From: Kitasatospora mediocidica KCTC 9733
GTDB taxonomy: Bacteria > Actinomycetota > Actinomycetes > Streptomycetales > Streptomycetaceae
Reading direction: 5' to 3'
DNA length: 64,000 nucleotides
NCBI RefSeq assembly: GCF_000744225.1
Contig: NZ_JQLN01000005.1
Coordinates: 2,193,001 to 2,257,000 of the forward strand
The translations under genes and the position numbers were made by a program. Position 1 is the first letter of the stretch. Every line of letters starts with the position of its first letter. Below the pieces are notes generated by a model that had not been told where the DNA came from, searched no databases, and saw only the letters and a list, made by a program, of their open reading frames with translations. Positions 44,361 through 52,385 of this stretch are shown one piece after another.

Positions 44361-45119
44361 ATGGCTGACACGACCTACCGACTCATCCTGCTCCGTCACG
44401 GCGAGAGCGAGTGGAACCAGAAGAACCTCTTCACCGGCTGGGTCGACGTCGACCTCAACGAGAAGGGCGAGAAGGAGGCCGCACGCGGTGGCGAACTCCT
44501 CGCCTCCGAGGGCTTCTTCCCCGATGTGGTGCACACCTCGCTGCTGCGCCGCGCGATCCGCACCTCGCAGATCGCCCTGGACAAGGCTGACCGGCACTGG
44601 ATTCCGGTCAGCCGCAGCTGGCGGCTGAACGAGCGCCACTACGGCGCTCTGCAGGGCAAGGACAAGGCCCAGACGCTGGCCGAGTTCGGCGAGGAGCAGT
44701 TCCAGCTGTGGCGCCGTTCCTACGACACCCCGCCGCCGGAGCTGGCCGACGGCAGCGAGTTCTCGCAGTCCGGTGAGGCCCGCTACGCCGACATCCCGAG
44801 CGAGCTGCGTCCGCGCACCGAGTGCCTCAAGGACGTCGTCGACCGCATGCTGCCGTACTGGTACGACGCAGTCGTCCCGGACCTGGCCGCCGGCAAGACC
44901 GTCCTGGTCACCGCGCACGGCAACAGCCTGCGCGCGCTGGTCAAGCACCTGGACGGGATCTCCGACGAGGCCATCGCCGGCCTCAACATCCCCACCGGCA
45001 TCCCGCTGGTCTACGAGCTGGACGCCGACTTCAAGCCGGTCAACCCCGGCGGCCGGTACCTGGACGCGGACGCCGCCGCCGCGGCCATCGAGGCCGTGAA
45101 GAACCAGGGCAAGAAGTAG
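44361..45119 (+). CDS. gpmA: 2,3-bisphosphoglycerate-dependent phosphoglycerate mutase
   Basis: 252 aa glycolytic enzyme, interconverting 3- and 2-phosphoglycerate in the cytosol. The phosphohistidine site is LLRHGESEWN (His13); FTGWVDVDLNEKGEKEA, TSLLRRAIRTSQ, RSWRLNERHYGALQGKDK and VLVTAHGNSLRALVKHL are all intact. Length matches the dPGM type. Leaderless start at ATG 44361. Confidence 0.95.
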   Translation: MADTTYRLILLRHGESEWNQKNLFTGWVDVDLNEKGEKEAARGGELLASEGFFPDVVHTSLLRRAIRTSQIALDKADRHWIPVSRSWRLNERHYGALQGKDKAQTLAEFGEEQFQLWRRSYDTPPPELADGSEFSQSGEARYADIPSELRPRTECLKDVVDRMLPYWYDAVVPDLAAGKTVLVTAHGNSLRALVKHLDGISDEAIAGLNIPTGIPLVYELDADFKPVNPGGRYLDADAAAAAIEAVKNQGKK

Positions 45120-45133
45120 CCGCAGAAACGACT

Positions 45134-45167
45134 CAGCGGGGCTCGGCCGGTCGGCCGGGCCCCGCTG
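45134..45167. terminator. Terminator between gpm and the Cys-rich gene
   Basis: Interrupted GC-rich inverted repeat from CAGCGGGGC to GCCCCGCTG around CGGCC-GGTC-GGCCG, between convergent genes. Confidence 0.65.
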
Positions 45168-45186
45168 GCGTGTGCGGGCAGCGCGG

Positions 45187-45378
45187 TCAGTGGCCGCCGC
45201 AGCAGCCGCCGCTGACGCCGCCGCACTGGCAGGGAGCACCGGACTGGCAGCCGCAGCCGCAGCCCGGGCCGCAGCCGCAGGCGCCGGCCAGCAGCGGCAG
45301 GTGCGCACGGGCGTGGCGGGCTGCCGACTCGGCGGCGGTACGGGGGGTGGGTACGGGCCGGGCGGGAGTGGTGGTCAT
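45187..45378 (-). CDS. Small Cys-rich protein, metallothionein-like
   Basis: 63 aa from ATG 45378 with GAGGAGGG 9 nt upstream. The N-terminal ~30 residues are Pro/Thr/Arg/Ala-rich; the last 31 hold nine cysteines as CGC and CQC pairs ending GGCCGGH. A chain of CxC and CC pairs with few aromatics is the composition of metal-thiolate proteins, and the terminal His may also bind metal. No signal peptide. A precursor peptide is possible but no modifying enzyme is adjacent. It sits between gpm and phoU. Confidence 0.65.
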   Translation of the reverse strand: MTTTPARPVPTPRTAAESAARHARAHLPLLAGACGCGPGCGCGCQSGAPCQCGGVSGGCCGGH

Positions 45379-45474
45379 GGTGCTGAGCCCTCCTCGATCG
45401 AGGCAGCCGGTGATGGGCTGCCTGCCCGTCGAGTGAAGCGCCCGTCCCCGGGGGGCGTCAACGGGCGCGTAGTG

Positions 45475-45505
45475 GTGGGGGCGCACAGTCCTCGTGCGCC
45501 CCCAC
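45475..45505 (-). terminator. Terminator after phoU
   Basis: Perfect 12-bp inverted repeat (arms GTGGGGGCGCAC and its complement, loop AGTCCTC) about 30 bp beyond the phoU stop. Confidence 0.75.
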
Positions 45506-45535
45506 GCCGGGCCCAGCCCCCGCGCCGCGCGGTGC

Positions 45536-46216
45536 TCAGGCGCCGGTGAGCGGCCGGTCCTCGGGGACGAACTCGCTGGCGTGCTCGCCGGTGACCAGGA
45601 AGACCACCCGCTTGGCGACCGAGACCGCGTGGTCGGCGAAGCGCTCGTAGTAGCGGCCGATCAGCGTGACGTCCACGCCGGTCTGGATGCCGTGCTGCCA
45701 GCGGTCGTCGATCAGGTGCGCGAAGAGCTCGCGGTGCAGCTCGTCGATCGCGTCGTCGTCCCGCTCCAGCTGGAGCGCGGCGTCGACGTCCTTGGTGGCG
45801 ATCACCTGACCGGCCTTGGCCACCAGGCGCTGGGCGAGCTGGCCCATCTCCAGGACGATCGGGTGCAGGTCGTTCGGGACGGCCGACTCGGGGTAGCGCA
45901 GCCGGGCGACCTTGGCGACGTGCCGGGCGAGGTCACCGCAGCGCTCCAGGTCGGCGCTCATCCGCAGGCTGGTCACCACGATCCGCAGGTCGGTGGCGAC
46001 CGGCTGCTGGCGGGCCAGCAGGTCGATCGCGCGGTTCTCCAGCTCGTGGTGCAGGTCGTTGACCTTGGCGTCCGCCGCGATCACGCCCTCCGCCAGAGCC
46101 AGGTCCGCGTCGAGCAGTGCGGTGGTGGCGCGGCCCATCGCCGAGCCGACCAGCCTGGCCATCTCGACCAGGCCGTCGCCGATCGAGTCGAGTTCCTCGT
46201 GGTACGAGTCGCGCAT
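45536..46216 (-). CDS. phoU: Phosphate transport system regulator PhoU
   Basis: 226 aa, ATG 46216 with GAGGAGAG 8 nt upstream. Two tandem three-helix PhoU bundles, each with a metal-binding region: DLERCGDLARHVAKVA in the first half and GRYYERFADHAVSVAKRV in the second. PhoU transmits the phosphate status from the Pst transporter to the PhoR sensor. It is divergent from phoR with a PHO box in between, as in streptomycetes. Confidence 0.93.
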   Translation of the reverse strand: MRDSYHEELDSIGDGLVEMARLVGSAMGRATTALLDADLALAEGVIAADAKVNDLHHELENRAIDLLARQQPVATDLRIVVTSLRMSADLERCGDLARHVAKVARLRYPESAVPNDLHPIVLEMGQLAQRLVAKAGQVIATKDVDAALQLERDDDAIDELHRELFAHLIDDRWQHGIQTGVDVTLIGRYYERFADHAVSVAKRVVFLVTGEHASEFVPEDRPLTGA

Positions 46217-46379
46217 GCTTACTTCTCTCCTCAGTAGCTGTGTCGGTGGCGGTGCCGACCGGTCCGTCCGCGGTTGACCGCCGGACGACCGCTGCGGGTG
46301 GCGCGCATCGTACGCGCGTCACGACCTCACACGGGCTGCCCGGCCCAGACTGGGCCGTGTGGGCGACCGCGCGCGCCCG

Positions 46380-46412
46380 CTGTGGTGAACCGACGGCTGC
46401 CTGAAGGTGAAT
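46380..46412. promoter_or_regulatory. PHO box (PhoP operator)
   Basis: Three adjacent 11-bp direct repeat units; on the minus strand the outer two read ATTCACCTTCA and GTTCACCACAG, matching the Streptomyces PhoP core GTTCACC, with a weaker middle unit GGCAGCCGTCG. It lies in the phoU-phoR divergent region and fits PhoP autoregulation. Confidence 0.7.
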
Positions 46413-46485
46413 TCTCGGCAACGCGCGGCCGATGCCTTGATCTGGGACTGTCAGGAGGCCGGGGCGATGCGCTTAGGCTGACGAC

Positions 46486-47769
46486 ATGGACGTGAATGTG
46501 GCCGCCGCCGCTGCCTGCGCCATCGCCGGGCTCGGCGTCGGTCTCACGGCCGCCATCGCCTTCCGCTGGAGCGAGCGCGAACAGTCCCGAGGCAGCAGGA
46601 GTGGCAATGGCAGAAGAACCGGTAGTGCTTCGACAGTGAACTCCCCCCTGCAGGACTCCGCTCTCCCGCCCGGAGTGGACACCGTGCTCTCGGTGCTCCG
46701 CTCCTGTGCGATCGTGCTCGGCGACGGCGACGAGGTGGTCAAGGCCAGCTCCGCCGCCTACGCGATGGGCCTGGTCAGAGGTGGTGCGGTGGCCGTCGAG
46801 CCGATGCTCGCGCTGGCCAGGGCGACCCGTCGCGACGGCGAGATCCGCCAGGTCGAGCTGGACGTCCCGCGCCCCGGTGTGGCGCGGGCCGGCGAGCCGC
46901 TGGCGGTCTCCGTCCGGGTCGCACCGCTGGGCTCGCGGCTGGTGCTGGTGCTGGTCGAGGACCTCACCGAGCGCCGCCGGATCGAGGCCGTCCGGCGCGA
47001 CTTCGTGGCCAACGTCAGCCACGAGCTGAAGACCCCGGTCGGCGCGCTGTCGCTGCTCTCCGAGGCGGTCGCGGACGCGGCCGACGACCCGGAGGCCGTG
47101 CAGCGCTTCGCCGGCCGGATGCAGATCGAGGCGACCAGGCTGGCCAGCCTGGTGCAGGAGATCATCGACCTCTCCCGGGTGCAGGACGACCGGTTGCAGA
47201 TGGAGCCGGAGCCCGTGGCGGTGGACGAGCTGATCGCGGAGGCGATCGACCGTTGCCGCCAGCAGGCCGCCGCCAAGCAGATCCACATCGCGGCCGGCGG
47301 CATCGCCGGACTGCACCTGCACGGCGACCGCGGTCAGCTGGCCGCAGCCCTGGGCAACCTGGTGGAGAACGCGGTCAACTACTCCCCACCCCGCACCCGG
47401 GTGGCCATCGCCACCCGCCGGATAGCCAGCGCCGCCGCCATCGGCGAGGCGGACGGCGAGCTGATCGAGATCTCGGTGACCGACCAGGGCATCGGCATCT
47501 CGGAGAAGGACCGCGAGCGGATCTTCGAACGTTTCTACCGGGTGGACCCGGCCCGCTCCCGGGCGACCGGAGGCACCGGCCTCGGCCTCTCCATCGTCAA
47601 GCACGTGGCGGCGTCGCACGGCGGCACCGTCTCGGTCTGGAGCGTCGAGGGCCAGGGTTCCACCTTCACCGTCCGGCTGCCGGCCGGACAGTCCCCCGCG
47701 CCCGACGCGGCGCACTCCTTTGATTCGTCAACCCCAACACCCCTTCCTGCCCCGGAGGCCCGATCGTGA
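46486..47769 (+). CDS. phoR: Phosphate-sensing histidine kinase
   Basis: 427 aa membrane sensor (also called SenX3 in mycobacteria). One N-terminal membrane segment (about residues 5-25), a PAS-like region (about 60-165), a HisKA domain with the phospho-accepting His179 in NVSHELKTPVG, and a HATPase_c domain (about 285-405) with N-box NLVENAVNYS, G1 DQGIGIS and G2 GTGLGLSIVKH. TAGGCT lies 6 nt upstream of the ATG (leaderless). It overlaps phoP by GTGA, so kinase and regulator are co-translated. Responds to low phosphate via PhoU/Pst. Confidence 0.93.
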   Translation: MDVNVAAAAACAIAGLGVGLTAAIAFRWSEREQSRGSRSGNGRRTGSASTVNSPLQDSALPPGVDTVLSVLRSCAIVLGDGDEVVKASSAAYAMGLVRGGAVAVEPMLALARATRRDGEIRQVELDVPRPGVARAGEPLAVSVRVAPLGSRLVLVLVEDLTERRRIEAVRRDFVANVSHELKTPVGALSLLSEAVADAADDPEAVQRFAGRMQIEATRLASLVQEIIDLSRVQDDRLQMEPEPVAVDELIAEAIDRCRQQAAAKQIHIAAGGIAGLHLHGDRGQLAAALGNLVENAVNYSPPRTRVAIATRRIASAAAIGEADGELIEISVTDQGIGISEKDRERIFERFYRVDPARSRATGGTGLGLSIVKHVAASHGGTVSVWSVEGQGSTFTVRLPAGQSPAPDAAHSFDSSTPTPLPAPEARS

Positions 47770-48461
47770 CCCGAGTACTGGTGGTCGAGGACGAGGAATC
47801 GTTCAGTGACGCCCTGTCGTACATGCTCCGCAAGGAGGGCTTCGAGGTGGCCGTGGCCGCCACCGGCCCCGACGCGCTGGAGCAGTTCGAGCGCAACGGC
47901 GCCGACCTGGTGCTGCTCGACCTGATGCTGCCCGGCCTGCCCGGTACCGAGGTCTGCCGCCAGCTGCGGGTGCGCTCCAACGTGCCGGTGATCATGGTGA
48001 CCGCCAAGGACAGCGAGATCGACAAGGTCGTCGGCCTGGAAATAGGTGCGGACGACTACGTCACCAAGCCGTACTCCACCCGCGAGCTGGTCGCCCGGAT
48101 CCGCGCGGTGCTCCGCCGCCGCGGCGAGGACGGCGGCCCGGGTGCGGACGGCGGCGGCCCCGGCGCGCTGGAGGCCGGCCCGGTCCGGATGGACGTGGAC
48201 CGGCACGTGGTGACGGTGGACGGCGCCAAGGTCGACCTGCCGCTGAAGGAGTTCGACCTGCTGGAGATGCTGCTGCGCAACGCCGGCCGGGTGCTCACCC
48301 GGATGCAGCTGATCGACCGGGTCTGGGGCGCCGACTACGTCGGGGACACCAAGACCCTGGACGTCCACGTGAAGCGCCTGCGGGCGAAGATCGAGCCGGA
48401 TCCGGGCGCGCCGCGCTACCTGGTGACGGTCCGTGGCCTGGGCTACAAGTTCGAGCCGTAA
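47766..48461 (+). CDS. phoP: Phosphate-response regulator
   Basis: 231 aa OmpR/PhoB-type regulator (RegX3 in mycobacteria). Receiver domain with acidic pocket VVEDEES, phospho-acceptor Asp52 in LLDLMLPG, and conserved Thr/Lys (MVTAKD, VTKPYS). Winged HTH C-terminal domain with LPLKEFDLLEMLLRNAGRVLTR and DVHVKRLRAKIEPDP. A Gly-rich linker (GPGADGGGPGA, about 122-134) separates the domains. The GTG start overlaps phoR by 4 nt with GGAGG 7 nt upstream. Confidence 0.94.
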   Translation: MTRVLVVEDEESFSDALSYMLRKEGFEVAVAATGPDALEQFERNGADLVLLDLMLPGLPGTEVCRQLRVRSNVPVIMVTAKDSEIDKVVGLEIGADDYVTKPYSTRELVARIRAVLRRRGEDGGPGADGGGPGALEAGPVRMDVDRHVVTVDGAKVDLPLKEFDLLEMLLRNAGRVLTRMQLIDRVWGADYVGDTKTLDVHVKRLRAKIEPDPGAPRYLVTVRGLGYKFEP

Positions 48462-48475
48462 ACCGCGACGGCACG

Positions 48476-48519
48476 CCCGAGGGCCCGGCTCCCCGACAAA
48501 GGGGAGCGGGGCCCTCGGG
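48476..48519. terminator. Strong bidirectional terminator after phoP
   Basis: Nearly perfect 19-bp inverted repeat (starting CCCGAGGGCCC, ending GGGCCCTCGGG, loop GACAAA) between phoP and the convergent lipoprotein gene. Confidence 0.88.
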
Positions 48520-48528
48520 CGTTGCCGG

Positions 48529-49215
48529 TCAGTGCGTGCTGGCCGAAGCGCCGGGCGAGGCGGGCGCCGACGCGCTCGCGCTCGCCGTGGCGGAGCCCGA
48601 GGCGGAGGCGGAGGCCGAGGCCGAGGCGGCCGGGCTCGCGGGGGAGGCCGGGGCGGACGAGGCCGCGGCCGGCCCACTGGCGGAGGCGCCGGCCGACGGC
48701 GTGGCCGGTCCGAACGAGGCGTAGATCCCGGCCGCGCTGTTCACCTGGGCCTGGACGTCGACCTTGCCGGCCTTCTCGAACGAGAAGTCGGTCGGCGCGT
48801 AGCCGCCGATCGCCAGCGCGACCGACGACACCTGGGCGGAGGGCTGCCCGTCGCCGCCGAGCAGCACCGCGCCGCCGGCCGGGATGACGATCCCGGGGAT
48901 CGTCGCGCCCTTGGCGTCCGCGAAGGTCGCCGTGCCGTCCGCCACGGTGAGCGACTGCAGGGTCTCCGGGGCGGAGCCGGTGTTGCTGATGTTGACGGTG
49001 ACGCGGGCCGGGCCCGGCTGGCCGCTGGCCTGCATCTGCCCGGTGACGACGACGATGTTGTTGAGCTTGAGGTCGTTGCCGATCGAGGTGGCCGGGGTGT
49101 CCGGCTTGACCTTGAGGGTGTCCGGGGAGCTGCCGTCCGCGCAGGCGGACAGCGAGATGGCGGCAAGGGCGAGAACGAGGGCGGCACTGCCGCCGCGTCG
49201 AAGGCTGCGGCTCAC
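48529..49215 (-). CDS. Lipoprotein with DUF461-like domain
   Basis: 228 aa from GTG 49215 (AAGGAG 11 nt upstream). Signal peptide ends in a lipobox (SLSAC, Cys at about residue 25), so it is membrane-tethered outside the cell. The middle (about 35-150) is a beta-sandwich resembling DUF461/PCuAC-like copper chaperones (NNIVVVTGQ, VTVNISNTGSAPETL, ADGTATFADAK), but the Met/His copper ligands are not obvious. The C-terminal ~60 residues are an Ala/Ser/Pro low-complexity tail. Often found between phoP and carD in streptomycetes. Confidence 0.75.
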   Translation of the reverse strand: MSRSLRRGGSAALVLALAAISLSACADGSSPDTLKVKPDTPATSIGNDLKLNNIVVVTGQMQASGQPGPARVTVNISNTGSAPETLQSLTVADGTATFADAKGATIPGIVIPAGGAVLLGGDGQPSAQVSSVALAIGGYAPTDFSFEKAGKVDVQAQVNSAAGIYASFGPATPSAGASASGPAAASSAPASPASPAASASASASASGSATASASASAPASPGASASTH

Positions 49216-49713
49216 GGCGGCGGCATCTCCTTGGTCACGAGTCGGGTGGTCAGCGCTCAGATTACCGACCGCACTTATCCGGTTCTCACGGGGTAGCCCC
49301 GTGTCGCGCCGCGAGCGCTCGTACGGGGGCCCGCAGCGGCCCCGGCCCGGGGGGCCCGGGCTGTTCGGCACCGGGGTCCGGGGCTCTTCGCCGCACCCGC
49401 CGCACTCGCCGCAACCGGGGGAGTGGGCCGGGCGCGGCGGACCTGGAAGCCGATCAAGATCAGATCACGATCGGGAAACGTCGGATATTCGGCTCCGCGG
49501 GCAAGATCGAATCATGGTTTGCGAGCGTCCGCCACACGTTTCGATAGAACGGGGAAGGGCCTCCGACCTGCGAGAAGCTCGCTCCGAGGGGCGGTCGCAG
49601 CACGTCGCAGGGGTCCTTGTCAAGCCCCGAGACCCGCCCTGACCTGCGAAAACGCCCTTCGGGCGGACGGAAAAGCGTGTTATTCTGGAAAGCCACGGAA
49701 GGGGTCCTGTCAC
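49216..49713. other. Intergenic region with carD promoter
   Basis: About 500 bases between the divergent lipoprotein and carD genes. A small hairpin CGCCC-TTC-GGGCG (49653-49665) and the carD promoter lie at the right end. A 42-codon plus-strand frame from about 49514 has no ribosome site or family similarity that I can see and is not called. Confidence 0.5.
49678..49686 (+). promoter_or_regulatory. Extended -10 promoter of carD
   Basis: TGT followed by TATTCT (49681-49686), an extended -10. The start of transcription would be about 49692, giving a ~20-nt leader that contains GGAAGGGG. No good -35 is visible, as expected with an extended -10. Confidence 0.5.
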
Positions 49714-50196
49714 ATGACGTTCAAGGTTGGCGACACGGTGGTCTACCCCCATCACGGGGCTGCACTGATCGAGGCCATCGAAATTCGCCAGATCAAAGGT
49801 GTGGACAAGACCTACCTGGTGCTGAAGGTTCAGCAGGGTGACCTCACGCTGCGCGTGCCCGCGGAGAACGCGGAGTTCGTCGGCGTGCGCGACGTGGTCG
49901 GCCAGGAGGGTCTGGACCGGGTCTTCGAGGTGCTGCGTGCACCGTACACCGAGGAGCCCACCAACTGGTCTCGCCGCTACAAGGCGAACCTGGAAAAGCT
50001 CGCGTCGGGAGACGTCATCAAGGTCGCCGAGGTCGTCCGCGACCTGTGGCGTCGTGAGCGTGAGCGCGGTCTGTCGGCAGGCGAGAAGCGCATGCTCGCC
50101 AAGGCACGGCAGATTCTCGTCAGCGAGCTCGCGCTGGCGGAGAACACCAACGAGGACAAGGCGGAGACGCTGCTCGACGAGGTCCTCGCCTCGTAG
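49714..50196 (+). CDS. carD: CarD-family RNA polymerase-binding transcription factor
   Basis: 160 aa. CarD_CdnL architecture: N-terminal RNAP-beta interaction domain (MTFKVGDTVVYPHHGAALIEAIE, to about residue 60) and helical C-terminal domain (VVRDLWRRERERGLSAGEKRMLAKAR). CarD binds the RNAP beta subunit and stabilises open promoter complexes, notably at rRNA promoters. GGAAGGGG is 9 nt upstream of the ATG. Length and composition are canonical; position before ispD is conserved in actinobacteria. Confidence 0.95.
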   Translation: MTFKVGDTVVYPHHGAALIEAIEIRQIKGVDKTYLVLKVQQGDLTLRVPAENAEFVGVRDVVGQEGLDRVFEVLRAPYTEEPTNWSRRYKANLEKLASGDVIKVAEVVRDLWRRERERGLSAGEKRMLAKARQILVSELALAENTNEDKAETLLDEVLAS

Positions 50197-50468
50197 TGCG
50201 GCGATAGCCGTGTACAGCGCCCGGCGCTGCGGTGTCGCCCGTGACCAGTGATGGTCCGGGTGATGCGGTGGCCCTCCGGGCGCTGTGGCATGCCCGGACG
50301 CAGTCGTATGCTCGCCGTGCCCACCCGCGCCCGCAGACCCCGACGCACGCCGCACCGCAGCTCGGACCGCACGCCGGTACCCGAGAGGCGGCGCCGGAGT
50401 GGAAGGGGTCCGGTGCACCGTCCGACGGGTACGCCAGGGCCATACCCACTTCGCCGAAGGAGTGAAAC

Positions 50469-51230
50469 CTGAACAGCACAGGAGCAGTCGCAGCAGCCGT
50501 GGTCCCCGCCGCAGGGCGGGGCGAGCGGCTCGGTCCCGGAGCCCCCAAGGCCCTGCGCGAGCTGGGCGGCGCGCCGCTGCTGGTGCACGCCGTGCGGGCG
50601 CTGGGCCGTAGCCGGGCGATCGGCCTGGTGGTCGTGGTGGCCCCGCCGGACGGGGTGGAGCAGGTGCTCGGCCTGCTGGACGGCCACGGGCTGGACGGCG
50701 AGAACGTTCAGGTGGTGGCCGGCGGCGCGACCCGGCAGGAGTCGGTCCGGCTCGGCCTGGCGGCCGTCCCGGCGGACGTCGGGATCGTCCTGGTGCACGA
50801 CGCGGCCCGGCCGCTGGTGCCGGTCGAGGTGGTGGACGCGGTGGCCGCCGCCGTCCGGGACGGCGCCGACGCGGTCGTCCCCGCGGTGCCGCTGGCCGAC
50901 ACCGTCAAGCGGGTCGAGCCGCGCCCGAACGGCGAGCCCGAGCCCGTCCTCGACACGCCCGAGCGTGCGACGCTGCGCGCGGTGCAGACCCCGCAGGGCT
51001 TCCGCCGTGACCTGCTGGACGCGGTGCACGCCAAGGCGCTGGCGGACGAGAGCGTGGCGTCGCAGGACGCGCCGCCGGCCGCGACCGACGACGCCGGCCT
51101 GGTCGAGCGGTACGGCGGCCGGGTGGTCGTGGTGCCGGGCCACGAGGAGGCCTTCAAGGTGACCCGTCCGCTGGACCTCGTCCTCGCCGAGGCCGTACTC
51201 GCCCGCAGGAGGGCCTCCGATGGCTTCTAG
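50469..51230 (+). CDS. ispD: 2-C-methyl-D-erythritol 4-phosphate cytidylyltransferase
   Basis: Second committed enzyme of the MEP isoprenoid pathway: CTP + MEP gives CDP-ME. The fold needs its first strand AVAAAVVPAAGRGERLG, but the first ATG/GTG/TTG in frame, GTG 50499, would remove part of it (243 aa). A CTG at 50469 with GAAGGAG 6-7 nt upstream gives LNSTGAVAAAVVPAAGRG and 253 aa, so CTG is the likely start. Other motifs: LVHAVRALG, VVAGGATRQESV, VHDAARPLVP, ATLRAVQTPQGF and the ATDDAGLVERYGG acidic end. It overlaps ispF by 11 nt. Confidence 0.9.
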   Translation: MNSTGAVAAAVVPAAGRGERLGPGAPKALRELGGAPLLVHAVRALGRSRAIGLVVVVAPPDGVEQVLGLLDGHGLDGENVQVVAGGATRQESVRLGLAAVPADVGIVLVHDAARPLVPVEVVDAVAAAVRDGADAVVPAVPLADTVKRVEPRPNGEPEPVLDTPERATLRAVQTPQGFRRDLLDAVHAKALADESVASQDAPPAATDDAGLVERYGGRVVVVPGHEEAFKVTRPLDLVLAEAVLARRRASDGF

Positions 51231-51723
51231 CCCCGTGATCCCGAGGATCGGGATCGGCACCGACATCCACGCCTTCGAGGCCGGCCGCCCGCTCTGGGTG
51301 GCGGGCCTGGAGTGGGAGGGCTCCGAGTACGGCCTGGCCGGCCACTCGGACGCCGACGTCGTCGCGCACGCCGCCTGCGACGCGCTCTTCTCGGCGGCCG
51401 GGGTCGGCGACCTCGGCGCGCACTTCGGCACCGACCGGCCGGAGTGGGAGGGCGCCTCCGGGGTCCGGCTGCTCGGCGAGGCGGCCCGGATCGTGCGGGC
51501 GGCCGGCTTCGAGATCGGCAACGTCGCGGTCCAGGTGGTCGGCGTCCGGCCGAAGATCGGCAAGCGCCGGGAGGAGGCGCAGGCCGTCCTCTCGGCGGCG
51601 GTCGGCGCACCGGTGTCGGTCTCCGGCACCACCTCGGACGGACTTGGCCTGACCGGACGGGCCGAGGGCCTGGCCGCGCTCGCCACCGCGCTGGTCTACC
51701 GGCGCGACCCGGGCTTGGAATAG
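51220..51723 (+). CDS. ispF: 2-C-methyl-D-erythritol 2,4-cyclodiphosphate synthase
   Basis: 167 aa. Makes MEcPP from CDP-ME 2-phosphate in the MEP pathway. Metal and substrate residues present: GIGTDIHAF (Asp and His ligands), GLAGHSDADVVAHAACDALFSA, and SGTTSDGLGLTGRAEGLAALATALV at the C-terminus. AGGAGG 6-7 nt upstream of ATG 51220; translation is coupled to ispD by the 11-nt overlap. Length typical of the trimeric enzyme. Confidence 0.94.
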   Translation: MASSPVIPRIGIGTDIHAFEAGRPLWVAGLEWEGSEYGLAGHSDADVVAHAACDALFSAAGVGDLGAHFGTDRPEWEGASGVRLLGEAARIVRAAGFEIGNVAVQVVGVRPKIGKRREEAQAVLSAAVGAPVSVSGTTSDGLGLTGRAEGLAALATALVYRRDPGLE

Positions 51724-51820
51724 TGCCGGATTGACGGGTGTTCAGACGTGCGGGCCCGGGCGGAGTCGGTAGCGTGGGCTGTTGTCGATCACGCTCAGAT
51801 GCTCAGAGACGAGGCCCGTC

Positions 51821-52213
51821 ATGACCGCGCAGCTCTCCGACCAGGCTCGTGAACTCCTCGACGGGAAGAGCTTCGCCACCGTCGCCACCATCCAGCCCGA
51901 CGGTGGCCCGCAGGCCTCCGTGGTCTGGGTGAAGCGGGACGGCGACGACATCCTCTTCTCCACCGTCGAGGGCCGCCGCAAGCACCTCAACCTGCTGCGC
52001 GACCCGCGGGTCTCGCTGGTGGTCAACCCGCCCGAGGACCCGTACAGCTACCTGGAGGTGCGCGGTTCGGTGACGCTCAGCATCGAGGGCGGGCGGGAGT
52101 TGATCGACGAGCTGTCGCACAAGTACATGGGGAAGGACTACGGGTTCGACGGACCCGAGGCCGTGCGGGTGGTGGTCCGGATCACGCCGACCAAGGTGGC
52201 GGGCAGCATCTGA
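51821..52213 (+). CDS. PPOX class F420-dependent oxidoreductase
   Basis: 130 aa from ATG 51821 (GAGG 7 nt upstream). Split-barrel flavin/F420-binding fold: LLDGKSFATVATIQPDGGPQASVVWVKRDGDDILFST and KHLNLLRDPRVSLVVNPP, with YLEVRGSVTL. Typical length for the PPOX family members that use coenzyme F420, a cofactor of actinomycetes. The substrate is unknown. A possible promoter TAGCGT at about 51771 gives a short leader. Confidence 0.85.
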   Translation: MTAQLSDQARELLDGKSFATVATIQPDGGPQASVVWVKRDGDDILFSTVEGRRKHLNLLRDPRVSLVVNPPEDPYSYLEVRGSVTLSIEGGRELIDELSHKYMGKDYGFDGPEAVRVVVRITPTKVAGSI

Positions 52214-52330
52214 GCCGCGAGCGGAGTGAGGGCGTCCGGTTCGTCATGCAGGGCAATACCGGACTCTTTCTCCCGTCACATCCGTGCAGCAAAGGCGAAC
52301 CGACCCGGGCCGAGCCACAAATTCGTGACA

Positions 52331-52356
52331 GCCCCGCGACTCAAACGTCGCGGGGC
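52331..52356 (+). terminator. Terminator before cysS
   Basis: Perfect 10-bp inverted repeat GCCCCGCGAC/GTCGCGGGGC with loop TCAAAC, between the F420 gene and the cysS promoter. Confidence 0.8.
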
Positions 52357-52385
52357 ACTGCCTGCTTCCCACTACGCTTGACGGT

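Noticed and set aside
49514..49642. 42-codon frame upstream of carD
   Set aside because: No Shine-Dalgarno, no recognisable sequence; probably chance.
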